Origin: Rhipidocladum racemiflorum
Lineage: Eukaryota; Streptophyta; Magnoliopsida; Poales; Poaceae
Reading direction: 5' to 3'
DNA: 64,000 nucleotides
Assembly: GCA_036346355.1 (NCBI GenBank)
Contig: CM070570.1
Span: 48,623,592 to 48,687,591, forward strand
Below the pieces are notes generated by a model, which had not been told where the DNA came from, made no database searches, and saw only the letters and a program-made list of their open reading frames with translations. This document shows positions 35,801-44,249 of this stretch, one piece after another (the stretch's first letter is position 1; the number at the start of each line of letters is the position of its first letter). The translations under genes were made by a program, and so were the position numbers.

Positions 35801-36172
35801 TCTTAAGTCCTAGTATGCTAGTTGAGTTGTTTTAGTTGTGTGGTTGTCAGGTTTGTCTTTGTGCTTTGGTTTAGTCGTTTTGTTGTGCTTAGCGTTAGCG
35901 TGTCCGGGTTGTGGGGTTTTGAGTTCGTTGCCCCTTTATGCAAATTGAGTTGTGATAACGGTGGAAACGGTATCTGGGCGATCTGGCGAAGTTCGAATCG
36001 CACCGGGAATACCGGAGTTTGTTATCTCGAGTTAGAAGGTCCCACTGTTATCTCATTTGGGCTTGGATGCTAGCATCGCGAGCGCCATCGGCGAATCGTT
36101 GCTAGCCTCCAAATCCAATGAGGTCAACTGGGTGTTCCAATAGCTCGAGGACAGTCTGGACGGCTCCTCACA
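32860..36172 (+). mobile_element. Solo LTR, 3.3 kb, same Gypsy family as 46473-57207
   Basis: Starts TGTCGTGGCTCTAGTTTTC, matching TGTCATGGCTAGCTTTTC at both LTR starts of the nested Gypsy element, and ends gacggctcctcaca, as those LTRs do. Shared internal landmarks, in the same order, include gcatgcatctcatt, gatcacggtgagc, aggcaagcacctaagcat, gtcatatatggacc and ccctttatgcaaattgag. Perfect ATTGT target duplications flank it. There is no primer-binding site or internal domain, so it is a solo LTR left by recombination. Short open frames inside (for example 32918-33261) are not genes. Confidence 0.85.
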
Positions 36173-36460
36173 ATTGTGCCGATCGCAAGAAGCAGACGAA
36201 GAGGATACAGAAGAAGCTGATCAGGAGGGGGAGGAGTGCAACCGCCAAGGATCGCAAGAAGCAGAAGAAGAGGATAGCAGTGCAAATTTACCAGGTTCTG
36301 GCCGGTCGAGCACGGTGAACCCTAGCGGTCGCGGTCGCCTCGGCGTGGCCAAGAGCAGATGGGGGAGGAGGGTCAGGGGAATCGTTGATTGGAAGATGAA
36401 AAAATCGTGGTTTCCTCAGATATATACGGGATGGCAATTGTTGTAAATAAGAGTTAAGTT
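36173..36460. other. GC-rich leader-like sequence displaced by the solo LTR
   Basis: Contains a duplicated gatcgcaagaagcagaagaa-type unit (36180-36210 and 36250-36275) and ctaggg/gcggtcgcgg phrases. Seen from the minus strand it would be the 5' leader of the exon at 32857 before the LTR arrived. Confidence 0.4.
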
Positions 36461-36754
36461 GTAAGGGTACCAGGGAAGTGGGATTTTCAGAAGCACCAGC
36501 CAGCCCGAGAAGCATCGTTTTCCTTGCTTCTCTCGTGTAGTGCAAATTGGGCTGGAGCTTCTCCTCTCCAGCTAGCTGAAAAATTACTGTTTGTTTTGGC
36601 TTGTGACTTATGAAGGCCTAGAAGCCAAATAAGCCTAAGCAGAAGCCTAAACAAACAGGGCCTAATAGTACCAGCTTTCCAAAACACAAAAGAGGTATAA
36701 TAGTACCAGTGTGGTGATATCTGTGGTGTAGTATTTCATTCATTCCTGTTTCTT

Positions 36755-37046
36755 GTGCAGAGGGAAGTAACTTTTTGTAGTCATGCTTCCTTACCCCCTG
36801 CCCCCCTCCTCCTTATTTTCCATGTCACTAAGTTGGATGCCAGTGCTGACCAATTCATCTACAATGGATTCACGGGCGCTGATCTAATTCTTGATGGAGC
36901 TGCTTCAATCAAAAGCGGACTCCTAAGCCTAGCCAACATCCGTCAAACATGTGACCATGCTATCTGCGACTTCCTTACTAGCACTGAAAAATTCCTCTCT
37001 TTCTCAATAACTTTTGTGTTCGTCGTTTCCTCGGATTATGCCGGCA
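36755..37046 (+). pseudogene. L-type lectin receptor kinase fragment (lectin domain N-terminus)
   Basis: Encodes LLLIFHVTKLDASADQFIYN, then GFTGADLILDGAASI, and later EKFLSFSITFVFVVSSDYAG, in one frame. These are the start of the legume-lectin domain of plant L-type lectin receptor-like kinases: the FxYNGF opening strand and the SFSTTFVF strand. The middle (CDHAICDFLTS) is diverged. There is no clear ATG and signal peptide, and the rest of the lectin and the kinase are missing because a Copia LTR begins at 37047. These proteins normally sit in the plasma membrane and sense ligands. Here it is a remnant. Confidence 0.7.
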
Positions 37047-37207
37047 TGAGTTAGACAGTATCCTATATTATCTTGTATAGAAATTTCTAGTATCCTAATT
37101 TTCCTTGTATAGATATTGCCCTGTATAAGCTTTCTTTTTGTACCTCATTTACATGTATATATTCTAGCCTATTGGCCTTATGATCACTACAAATGCTATT
37201 ATAATAT
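37047..37207 (+). mobile_element. Short Copia 5' LTR and degenerate primer-binding site
   Basis: The LTR-like block starts tgagttagacagtatcc, contains cttgtatagaaatttctagt and gatattgccctgtataagc, and ends before agtatcatagcatagg (37208-37223). The last phrase is a decayed form of the TGGTATCAGAGC initiator-Met tRNA primer site. It abuts the lectin fragment. The 3' LTR was not found. Confidence 0.55.
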
Positions 37208-37223
37208 AGTATCATAGCATAGG

Positions 37224-40200
37224 TTTTAGGGTTAGGATCTTTACGGGTTGCACTTTCTCCTTTTTTTGGCTCTTATCATCGCCTCTTTGCCCGACCCCTC
37301 CCACTGTCACTAGGGCCTCTAGTCGTCTGTCCCGCTCGTCGCTAGGTGCCAGGTGCTGTCGTCGTGCTCGTCCTCTTCCGAACCCCAGCCAGGGCCGCCG
37401 CCTCCCATGCACCGCTATCCTCTTACTGGGCCACCGCCGTTGAGGTCCTCCCGCTAGGATCCCTCTGCCTGTGAAGGACCGGCTTTCAACGAAGCCGAGG
37501 CCGCCCGGTCTTCGTCTGGCCGCCTCCCTCTGCCTTCGGCCAGCCGCTGTCGTCTTTGGCCATCGTCGTCATCTCCCACGGTCAGCTGGCGATGCTAGTG
37601 CTCCTCCTCGCAAGGTGTAGCCACTTCCACTCCTCCGTAGAGAGTGCCTTCGTCACGCCGGTACGGTCTAGGGGCTCGGCCTCGTCCGCCGACAGCCTCT
37701 TGCCCTGCCCTGCCCTGCCCACTCGGCCGCCTCCACTCCGCCGGCCTAGGAGATCTGATCGATCGAAATCCGATCGATTTCCATTTACTCCAGTTTTAGA
37801 CTCGGCTTTGGCTTCCTCGACCAATAATAATAAAAATATCAATATATATATAAATAAAAAATGTCATTATCTTCATGTCCTTCCTCGAGCACCGTCTCTG
37901 TCCCTTGCTGCCCGGTTACCTTCGATGGTCTCAATAATCGAGACTGGGTTCTCCATATGCGTCTTCATATGCGTGGTCAGCATCTTTGGGAGTCTCACCG
38001 GTGAGCTATCTTGCCCATCTCGTTCTGCTCCTCTACCACATCTGTTATTAATAAGGAGACCGATGATGCTGCTCGATAGAAGGCGTTCGATGATTATGCT
38101 GATGCTGTGGAGGCTTTATAGACTTAGTTTACTGCCTACAAGATGTGGTTTGATGAGGATGCTCGTGCCTCTACTATTTTGGTTGCTAGAATGGAGGTTC
38201 ATCTCATTGTAGATGTGGTTGCTTTGTCTTCGGCACAGTTGATGTGGTCATATCTTCGCGACCGCTATGAGCCTGCTGACGATTCTTTGTACCTAGCTAT
38301 TGTGCGACAGGAGCAGTCATCGCAACAGAGTGATTCTACCATGGATGATTTCTGTGCACAGCTGTCCTCAGTGTGGCATCAGTTTGATTTTCTTGGACTT
38401 GAGGTTTACCGCACTTACCAGTGCTTTCAACGTCAGCACTCTTTTTGGAGCTTCACCGCGTATACAACTTCTAGATACGTCTTCGAGCTGAGTTTGAGCA
38501 AATTCATGCCTAGCTGCTCGCTCGCCATCCTTGTGTGACCTTGTTGGAGGTCCATGCAGCTATTCGTACTGAGAAGACTCACCTTTGTGATGCGGGTTTT
38601 CTAGTTTCTCCTTCAATCTTGGTGGTGCCTCGTACTACTCCATCAGTGGCGCCTACTCCAGTGGCGGTGCTAGGGTGGAGGGCTTCACTGCACCTACTAC
38701 GACAAGAATGGACATGTGTAGTAGTTCTATTACTGGAAAAAAATATTGCTCGTCAGGGTGGACGCCCTTTTAAGGGCAATGGAGGCTCGGGCGCCACCCC
38801 TGAGCGGAATTCTGTTGGTTCTGACTCCACACAGGTGGTTCTCACACTGCTATGTCGCATGGCTGCCTCTGCACTAATAGGTTCTGCTACCCAGTTTTCT
38901 AGTGAGAGACCACCTTCCACATCTTCTTCAGATATCTCATCATGGATTCTTGCCTTCGGTGTTTCTTTTCATATGACACCTGATCCCACGAGTTTCCATT
39001 CTATTAGCCATCTCGCTGCTCCTATCACTGTTCAAACTGTAGATGGTACATCCCTTTTGTTGCAGGACAAGGCACTCTTTTGCCTTCCTTTTTCATGTTC
39101 TTGTTGTTTCTCATGTTTCCAAATTGACCATGTAGCTCATGTCCGCTGGCTAGCTCACTGATTATGGCTGTTGTGTTATCATCGATTCTGACTCTTGTTG
39201 GGTTTAGGATTGCCGCATGGGGTTCCTCGTTGGTACTGGCCCCCACCACCAAGACTTTCAACGTCTCTGGGAGCTTGGTTAGCTTCATCTTCCTTCCGCT
39301 GCCCCTGCTAGTCTCTCCGTCTCCTCCACCATTTCCGCCTCCATTGCATCTTCCACCAGGTCGTTTGCTCAGTGGCATCACTGCTTTGGGACATCTTTGT
39401 GGTTCACATATGTCTTCTTTAGTTCGTCATGGCCTTTTAGGATATCTGTCTAATGATGCCTCTTTAGACTGTGAGGGTTGTAAGCTTGGTAAGCAGTTAC
39501 AACTCCCTTATTCGCCTAGTGAGTCTGTGTTCCAGTGTTCTTTTGATATTGTTCATTCTAATGTTTGGCATCCAGCTCCCTTTTTTCAAATGGGGGTCAT
39601 AGATATTATATTCTCTTTATAGATGATTTCTCCCGCTATACCTGGATATATTTTGTTTTTTCGTAGTGAAGTTTTATCCATCTATAAGAATTTTGCCACC
39701 ATGATCCATACTCAGTTTGATTCTCCCATTCGTGTTCTTCGTGCTGACTCGGTAGGGAAGTATTTGTCAGGAGGCCTTTGTGCTTTTCTTGCTGAGCAAT
39801 GCACTCTTTCTCAGTTTGCCTGTCTTGCCGCTCATGCTTAGAATAGTGTGGCTGAGTGCAAGCATAATCATCTTCTTGAGACAATTTGTGCTTTTTTACT
39901 TGCTTCCACTGTTCTACTTCATTTCTGGGCCGAGACTGTTTCCACTGCCACTTACTTTATTAATATTCAGTTTTCTTCTGCTCTTCAAGGTGGGATTCAA
40001 GTGGATCGTTTTTGTGGCATGCCTCCCGATTATTCTAGTTTTTACCTCTTTGGATGTGTGTGCTATGTTCTCCTTACACTTCATGAACGCACCAAGCAGA
40101 CCACTCAGTCTGTTGAGTGTGTTTTTCTAGGATATAGTGCTGAGCATAAGTGATATCATTGTTGGGATCTTGTTGCTCGACTGATGTGGATCTCTCGGGA

Positions 40201-40560
40201 TGTTACTTTTGATGAGTCTTGTCTCTTCTACCATCGTCCTTCTTCCACTTCAGCGTCTCTTGTCAAGCTGCTTTCTTTCCTGACTTTTTCTAATACTCCA
40301 GTTGCCATTTTTCCCTTTCCACGATTTGCATCTCCTTCATCGCCGACCACTCATTTGGTGTCATCTTTACCATTGGTGCCTCCTCCCGAGGTTTCTCCTC
40401 ACATAGTTCCCTCTTATCCTTTATACTGCACTCGTCGTCTGCGAGTTGAGAATTTTTCTGGTGTGCTATCTTCTCCTGCTGAACCACCTTCTTTAATGTC
40501 TTCTTCTCGCTATGCTCTTCGCGATCTTGCTAGAATTCAAAACCACCCTAGTTCCTATTA
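37224..40560 (+). pseudogene. Decayed Ty1/Copia gag-pol, reverse transcriptase missing
   Basis: Plus-strand polyprotein in many frames. The 5' leader runs to about 37870. Gag (UBN2 type: GLNNRDWVLHMRLHMRGQHL near 37930, MWFDEDARASTILVARMEVH at 38143) reaches about 38500. A degenerate zinc knuckle (CTYYDKNGH) is near 38690. The protease is at 38940 (SWILAFGVSFHMT), where the usual DSG active-site triplet reads AFG. The gag-pre-integrase/integrase zinc region is at 39370-39500 (DCEGCKLGKQ). Integrase core pieces follow (39600-40150). It ends at 40560 just after the integrase, with no reverse transcriptase or RNase H. Numerous stops and frameshifts make it an inactive relic. Confidence 0.85.
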
Positions 40561-40738
40561 GTTCTTTCATGTTTGTCTGTCATGCATGAAAATTGAGAGT
40601 CGTCAAAATGCAGCTCAAACACCTCTGTCACCTAATGGTTAGCAATCTAGCTAGAACTCAGAACCACCGTAGTTCCTACTAGTTCTTTCAATTTTGTCCA
40701 TCATGCCTGAAAATTGACAGTCGTCAAAATGCGGCTCT
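40530..40738. repeat. Direct duplication, about 120-bp period
   Basis: The block starting ctagaattcaaaaccaccct at 40530 recurs at 40651 as ctagaactcagaaccaccgt and continues through the gagtcgtcaaaatgcagct phrase in both copies. It marks the 3' limit of the Copia relic. Confidence 0.8.
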
Positions 40739-40934
40739 AATAGCAATTCAATAGCATGAATTACCAAAAATATGACAAAGCAATTGGCTCTAAGCAGCAC
40801 GTATGTATTCCTGGGAGAATTTTAGTAAATGGTGGCGAATTGCATGTAAACAAAGGGAAGTACTGATCTCCACAATGATGAATGCCATGTAAAACAACAT
40901 GAAACATTTTGATGTAACCACAGAAGCATATTAA

Positions 40935-41172
40935 GGTCCTGTTTAGTACGATTCTAAATTCTAGTAGAAACAAAAACAGTTCTAGATTCTTAGTAGAAAT
41001 GTTTCAGGTTGGATTCTGTGAATCGGGTGGAACTGGGTTGAGACCGATTCATCCACGGTGTGGAAAAAGAAGAAATGATTCAAAGAGAATCGTTCCGAGC
41101 TTTAGTCTGTTTGATTGGGTTTCTTCCATAATCTAACAAAAATGGCCCGATTCTAAATTAACAAATGGGGCC
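40935..41172. mobile_element. Tourist-like MITE with TAA duplication
   Basis: About 238 bp starting GGTCCTGTTTAG and ending ...aaatGGGGCC (inward GGCCCCATTTGT), flanked by TAA at 40932-40934 and 41173-41175. Size, termini and TAA match PIF-derived Tourist MITEs. Noncoding. Confidence 0.6.
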
Positions 41173-41275
41173 TAACTACTAAAAAATTCATGACCGGTGA
41201 TGGCAAACAAAACGATAAGGATGTCAACATACTGCTTAGATAAAAAAGGCCGGCCCGATTTCTTCTTCCTAAAGA

Positions 41276-41710
41276 TCACATCCCAAACAACCGGTGAGAA
41301 TGGCCCTTTCTTGTCAAGTGCTCCCTGATGGACTTCTCATCAATGGCAAAACTCCTGTCCTGGAAGGCTGGAAGCTCCTCACGAGCGTTCGGAATGACCC
41401 CATTCCCCTGCATCTTCCTGAAGATCCTCACGGCGTCATCAAGCTTGTCTGCCTCGCAGAAGGCCTCGACGACGGCGGTGTAGATGACGACCTCCGGGAT
41501 GGAGCCCTTCTCGCGCATCAGGCCGAACAGCTTCATGGCCTCCTGCACCAACCCGTTCTTGCAGAGCCCGTCCAGCATGGCCACGGCGTTCGGTATCGGC
41601 CCCGTCTCCTTCATCTTCCTGAAGATCTCGTCCACGTCCTCCGGCTGCGGCGGCTCGTGCCCTGGCTGCTGCCGCTCGCCGCTGTTTCCCGAGGAGGCGG
41701 CATCCCCCAT
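41276..41710 (-). CDS. Short P-type PPR protein, probably truncated copy
   Basis: A 144-residue frame from ATG 41710. The first 25 residues are low complexity (SGERQQPGHEPPQPED). Two to three pentatricopeptide repeats follow: DEIFRKMKETGPIPN, MLDGLCKNGLVQEAMKLFGL, and YTAVVEAFCEADKLDDAVRI. PPR proteins bind RNA in mitochondria or plastids. After VIPNA the sequence jumps to QDRSFAIDEKSIREHLTRKG, which in larger relatives is the extreme C-terminus, so one to two repeats appear lost. It may be an eroded paralogue or a small functional protein. It is divergent to the PPR gene at 41882, with 171 bp between the two ATGs. No organelle-targeting peptide is obvious. Confidence 0.6.
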   Translation of the reverse strand: MGDAASSGNSGERQQPGHEPPQPEDVDEIFRKMKETGPIPNAVAMLDGLCKNGLVQEAMKLFGLMREKGSIPEVVIYTAVVEAFCEADKLDDAVRIFRKMQGNGVIPNAREELPAFQDRSFAIDEKSIREHLTRKGHSHRLFGM

Positions 41711-41881
41711 CTCAAGCTTCTCCAGCAGCGACTGCCCGACGGCTTTCTGAGCGCTCAGAAGAGTGGGGTTTATGCACGGAGACTGACGAGTCGGGCCCGC
41801 ATGTCATGGGGTGATTTGGAGGTTTCGCTTTGAAGTTGCCCGTGGTGCAGTGGCACGAACCCGATTACACGAACACTGTCC

Positions 41882-43621
41882 ATGCGCCTCGCTATGTCCA
41901 AGGCCGTGTCGCGCATTCCGTCGAGCACCCTGACCTCCCTACTCCCGCGCGCGCTGAACCCCAACTTCGCCGTCGTTGACCTCGTCACCACCCACCTCAC
42001 CGCTTCCACCGACGCCGACGCGGCCGAGCCCCTCGGCCTCTCCCGCCTGCTCCCCTACCTCGGCAACGACGAGCTCACCTCCGTCGTGCTCCGCGCCGGC
42101 CACTCCCACCCGCTCCCCACCCTCCGCTTCCTCCTCGCGCTCCCGCTCCCGCTCCAGCCGTCGCCTCCCCACCTCGCCTTCGTCGCGCACTCCCTCGCCT
42201 CCTCCCGCCTCTTCTCCCACGCGCTCGACGCGCTCTCCCACCTCCTCCGCCTACACCCAGACCACGACGCGCTCCCCACGCTACTCGTCTCCTCCGCCAC
42301 CGCGCCCCACCCCTCCCTCCCGGGCCTCCTCGTCAAGGCCCTCCTCCGCCACGACCGCCTCCGCGACGCGCTCCGAGCCGCCCTCCGCGCGGCCGCTGCC
42401 GGCGTCCCGCCAGACGCCGCCGCCTTCAACGCCCTCCTCGCCGCGCTCTCGCGCGTAGGTCGGTTCGATGAACTCTGGGCCGCACGCGCCGCCATGGGGC
42501 GCTCCGGGGTGCGGCCCAACGCTCGCACGTTCAACATCCTCGTCGCTGCGCTGTGCCGCGGGGAGGACGCCGAGCGCGCGCAGGGGTTCCTGGAGGAGCT
42601 GGAGGAGCAGGGGTTCGAGCCGGACGTGGTGACGTACAATACGCTTCTCGCTGGGTACTGCCGCAGGGGGAGGCTGCAGGACGCGCTGCACCTGTTCGAC
42701 GTAATGCCGCACAGGGGCGTTCAGCCGGATTTGGTTTCACATACTGTTTTGATGGACGGGCTGTGTAAGTCTGGGAGGATAAGTGATGCTCGGCGGATGT
42801 TTGACAGGATGGTGCAGAGTGGATTGAGCCCTGATGCTGTTGCTTATACCGTTCTTATCGCTGGGTACTGTAACGAGGGGAGAGTGAGGGAGGCGAGGTT
42901 GCTGCTGATGGAGATGGTGGGGAGTGGGCTCTCATCGGAAGGATTTGCTCTCAGGATTGTAATTGAGAGTCATGTAAAAGTTGGGAAGCTGCTCACTTGC
43001 TTGAATATGGTGTCACCGATAAGGAAATATGGTGTTGTCATCCCATTGGAGAGTTACAATTGCTTGATTTGTGCATTGTGCGAGGATATGCGTCCCCATG
43101 CTGCCAGGGGTTTGTTGCAGTGGATGATAGAGGACGGGCACAGTCCTACCTTGGAGATGTACAATATGATTGTAGACTGCTTGTGCCAATGCAACAATGT
43201 GGATGAGGCTTTAGATGTCAAGGTTGAGATGAGCTCCAGAGAAGTGAGACCAGACTTCGATACTTACCGGACATTCATAACCTGTTTTTGCAAGTTAGGA
43301 AGGAACTCAGATGGTGAGTTGGCTATGGTGGAGATGATTGAGTCAGGTCTCCAGCCAAACGATGCTATTTGTGCAGCTTTGGTTTGTGGGTTGAGCAAGG
43401 AAGGAGCTCTTAATAGAGCAGAACTGATCCTGAAGGCTTTTGTTCTCGATTTTCAGGTCTGTTGCAATGAGAGCTACAATGCTCTGATGAGAGCTTATTG
43501 TGAGACCAGGAGCACCACAGAGTCATTAGCATTGCAGGACAGGATGTTAGCACTGGGTTTTGTCCCAAGCAGTGAGACATGTCGATCTCTTATCTATGGG
43601 CTTTCAAGAAGCATTTGTTAA
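41882..43621 (+). CDS. P-class pentatricopeptide repeat protein
   Basis: An intact, intronless 579-residue frame. The N-terminus (MRLAMSKAVSRIPSSTLTSL) is Arg/Ser-rich and lacks acids, typical of a mitochondrial or plastid targeting peptide. From about residue 180 to 575 there are ten to eleven 35-residue PPR motifs. Examples are AFNALLAALSRVGRFDELWA, TYNTLLAGYCRRGRLQDALH, HTVLMDGLCKSGRISDARRM and AYTVLIAGYCNEGRVREARL. No E, DYW or SMR domain follows, so it is P-class, expected to stabilise or help process organelle transcripts; the target cannot be read reliably here. The 5' half is very GC-rich and the 3' half is not, the usual gradient of grass genes. ATG 41882 is the first in frame; Met5 is an alternative. 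A Gypsy element begins 279 bp after the stop. Confidence 0.92.
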   Translation: MRLAMSKAVSRIPSSTLTSLLPRALNPNFAVVDLVTTHLTASTDADAAEPLGLSRLLPYLGNDELTSVVLRAGHSHPLPTLRFLLALPLPLQPSPPHLAFVAHSLASSRLFSHALDALSHLLRLHPDHDALPTLLVSSATAPHPSLPGLLVKALLRHDRLRDALRAALRAAAAGVPPDAAAFNALLAALSRVGRFDELWAARAAMGRSGVRPNARTFNILVAALCRGEDAERAQGFLEELEEQGFEPDVVTYNTLLAGYCRRGRLQDALHLFDVMPHRGVQPDLVSHTVLMDGLCKSGRISDARRMFDRMVQSGLSPDAVAYTVLIAGYCNEGRVREARLLLMEMVGSGLSSEGFALRIVIESHVKVGKLLTCLNMVSPIRKYGVVIPLESYNCLICALCEDMRPHAARGLLQWMIEDGHSPTLEMYNMIVDCLCQCNNVDEALDVKVEMSSREVRPDFDTYRTFITCFCKLGRNSDGELAMVEMIESGLQPNDAICAALVCGLSKEGALNRAELILKAFVLDFQVCCNESYNALMRAYCETRSTTESLALQDRMLALGFVPSSETCRSLIYGLSRSIC

Positions 43622-43894
43622 GTGGCTGAACAGTATTCTTGAAGACATGAATTTCAATCGTCTTAATGAATGGTCCACAGAATTGCTACATAAAATGTTA
43701 GACCACTGATGTCTGATGATGCTGTTGCCGTGCATGATTAACAACATTTGTGAAAGGGCTGAGGAGGATGGATTATCTAGCCGAAAGCTGTTTAGTATGG
43801 TATTGAACTGCTGTGAGCACAATGTTGATGTAATGCCCCTCTGATACGGATTTGCTAACTGAATCTAGGCAAATTCTAGTCTGCGTGATGGAAG
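43622..43894 (+). other. 3' flank of the PPR gene
   Basis: Probable 3' UTR sequence, AT-balanced, without other features, ending at the TGGTG target duplication of the Gypsy element. Confidence 0.45.
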
Positions 43895-43899
43895 TGGTG

Positions 43900-44232
43900 T
43901 GTCAGGTTCGGTCAGCACTATGTACGCCGGAACCGCACCTGACATAGGAAGCATAGTTGGCAGGTTATGACCATGGTCTGGGTATGAGTAAGAATCGGTT
44001 AAGATCTCTTCCGAGATAAGTATTTCCATGTTTAGGTTGGGGCTATTTAGCCGCGTCAAGGAAAACAATAAGAGAACAAGAGATTATTTCAGTTATCTTC
44101 CTCTTCCTTCGTTAGCGTCAGCCTCCTTGCTGGCGATCGTCCGTCTCGACTGCCCGGGCTAAAGCGTCACCCAAAGTCGCGGTTCGTTAACGCCCATACA
44201 TCATTACGACCTCCGGCCGAGGCTCAGTAACA
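43900..44232 (+). repeat. 5' LTR of Gypsy element A
   Basis: 333 bp, TGTCAGG...AACA. It shares the long block ggttatgaccatggtctggg to ggaaaacaataag with the 3' LTR. Most differences between the two are short indels in GC-rich parts. Confidence 0.88.
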
Positions 44233-44249
44233 TCTTGGTATCGAGAGAC

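Larger units (their letters stand above)
28286..36662 (-). mobile_element. Probable PIF/Harbinger element with nested solo LTR
   Basis: The left end GGGTCTGTTTGTTTAGGG begins at 28286. The right end, read inward from 36662, is GGCCCTGTTTGTTTAGGC (15 of 18 matching). Both are flanked by TAA (28283-28285 and 36663-36665), the TWA-type target duplication of this superfamily. Inside are the two canonical genes in the same orientation: Myb/SANT ORF1 (31321-30378) and DDE transposase (30084-28779). The 3.3-kb solo LTR at 32860-36172 is a later insertion; without it the element is about 5 kb. The genes are certain; that these two termini belong to one element is inferred from their match and the TAA pair. 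Confidence 0.55.

Noticed and set aside
42055..42712. Long minus-strand and alternative-frame ORFs over the PPR gene
   Set aside because: Produced by the very GC-rich 5' half of the PPR coding sequence; low complexity, no family match.
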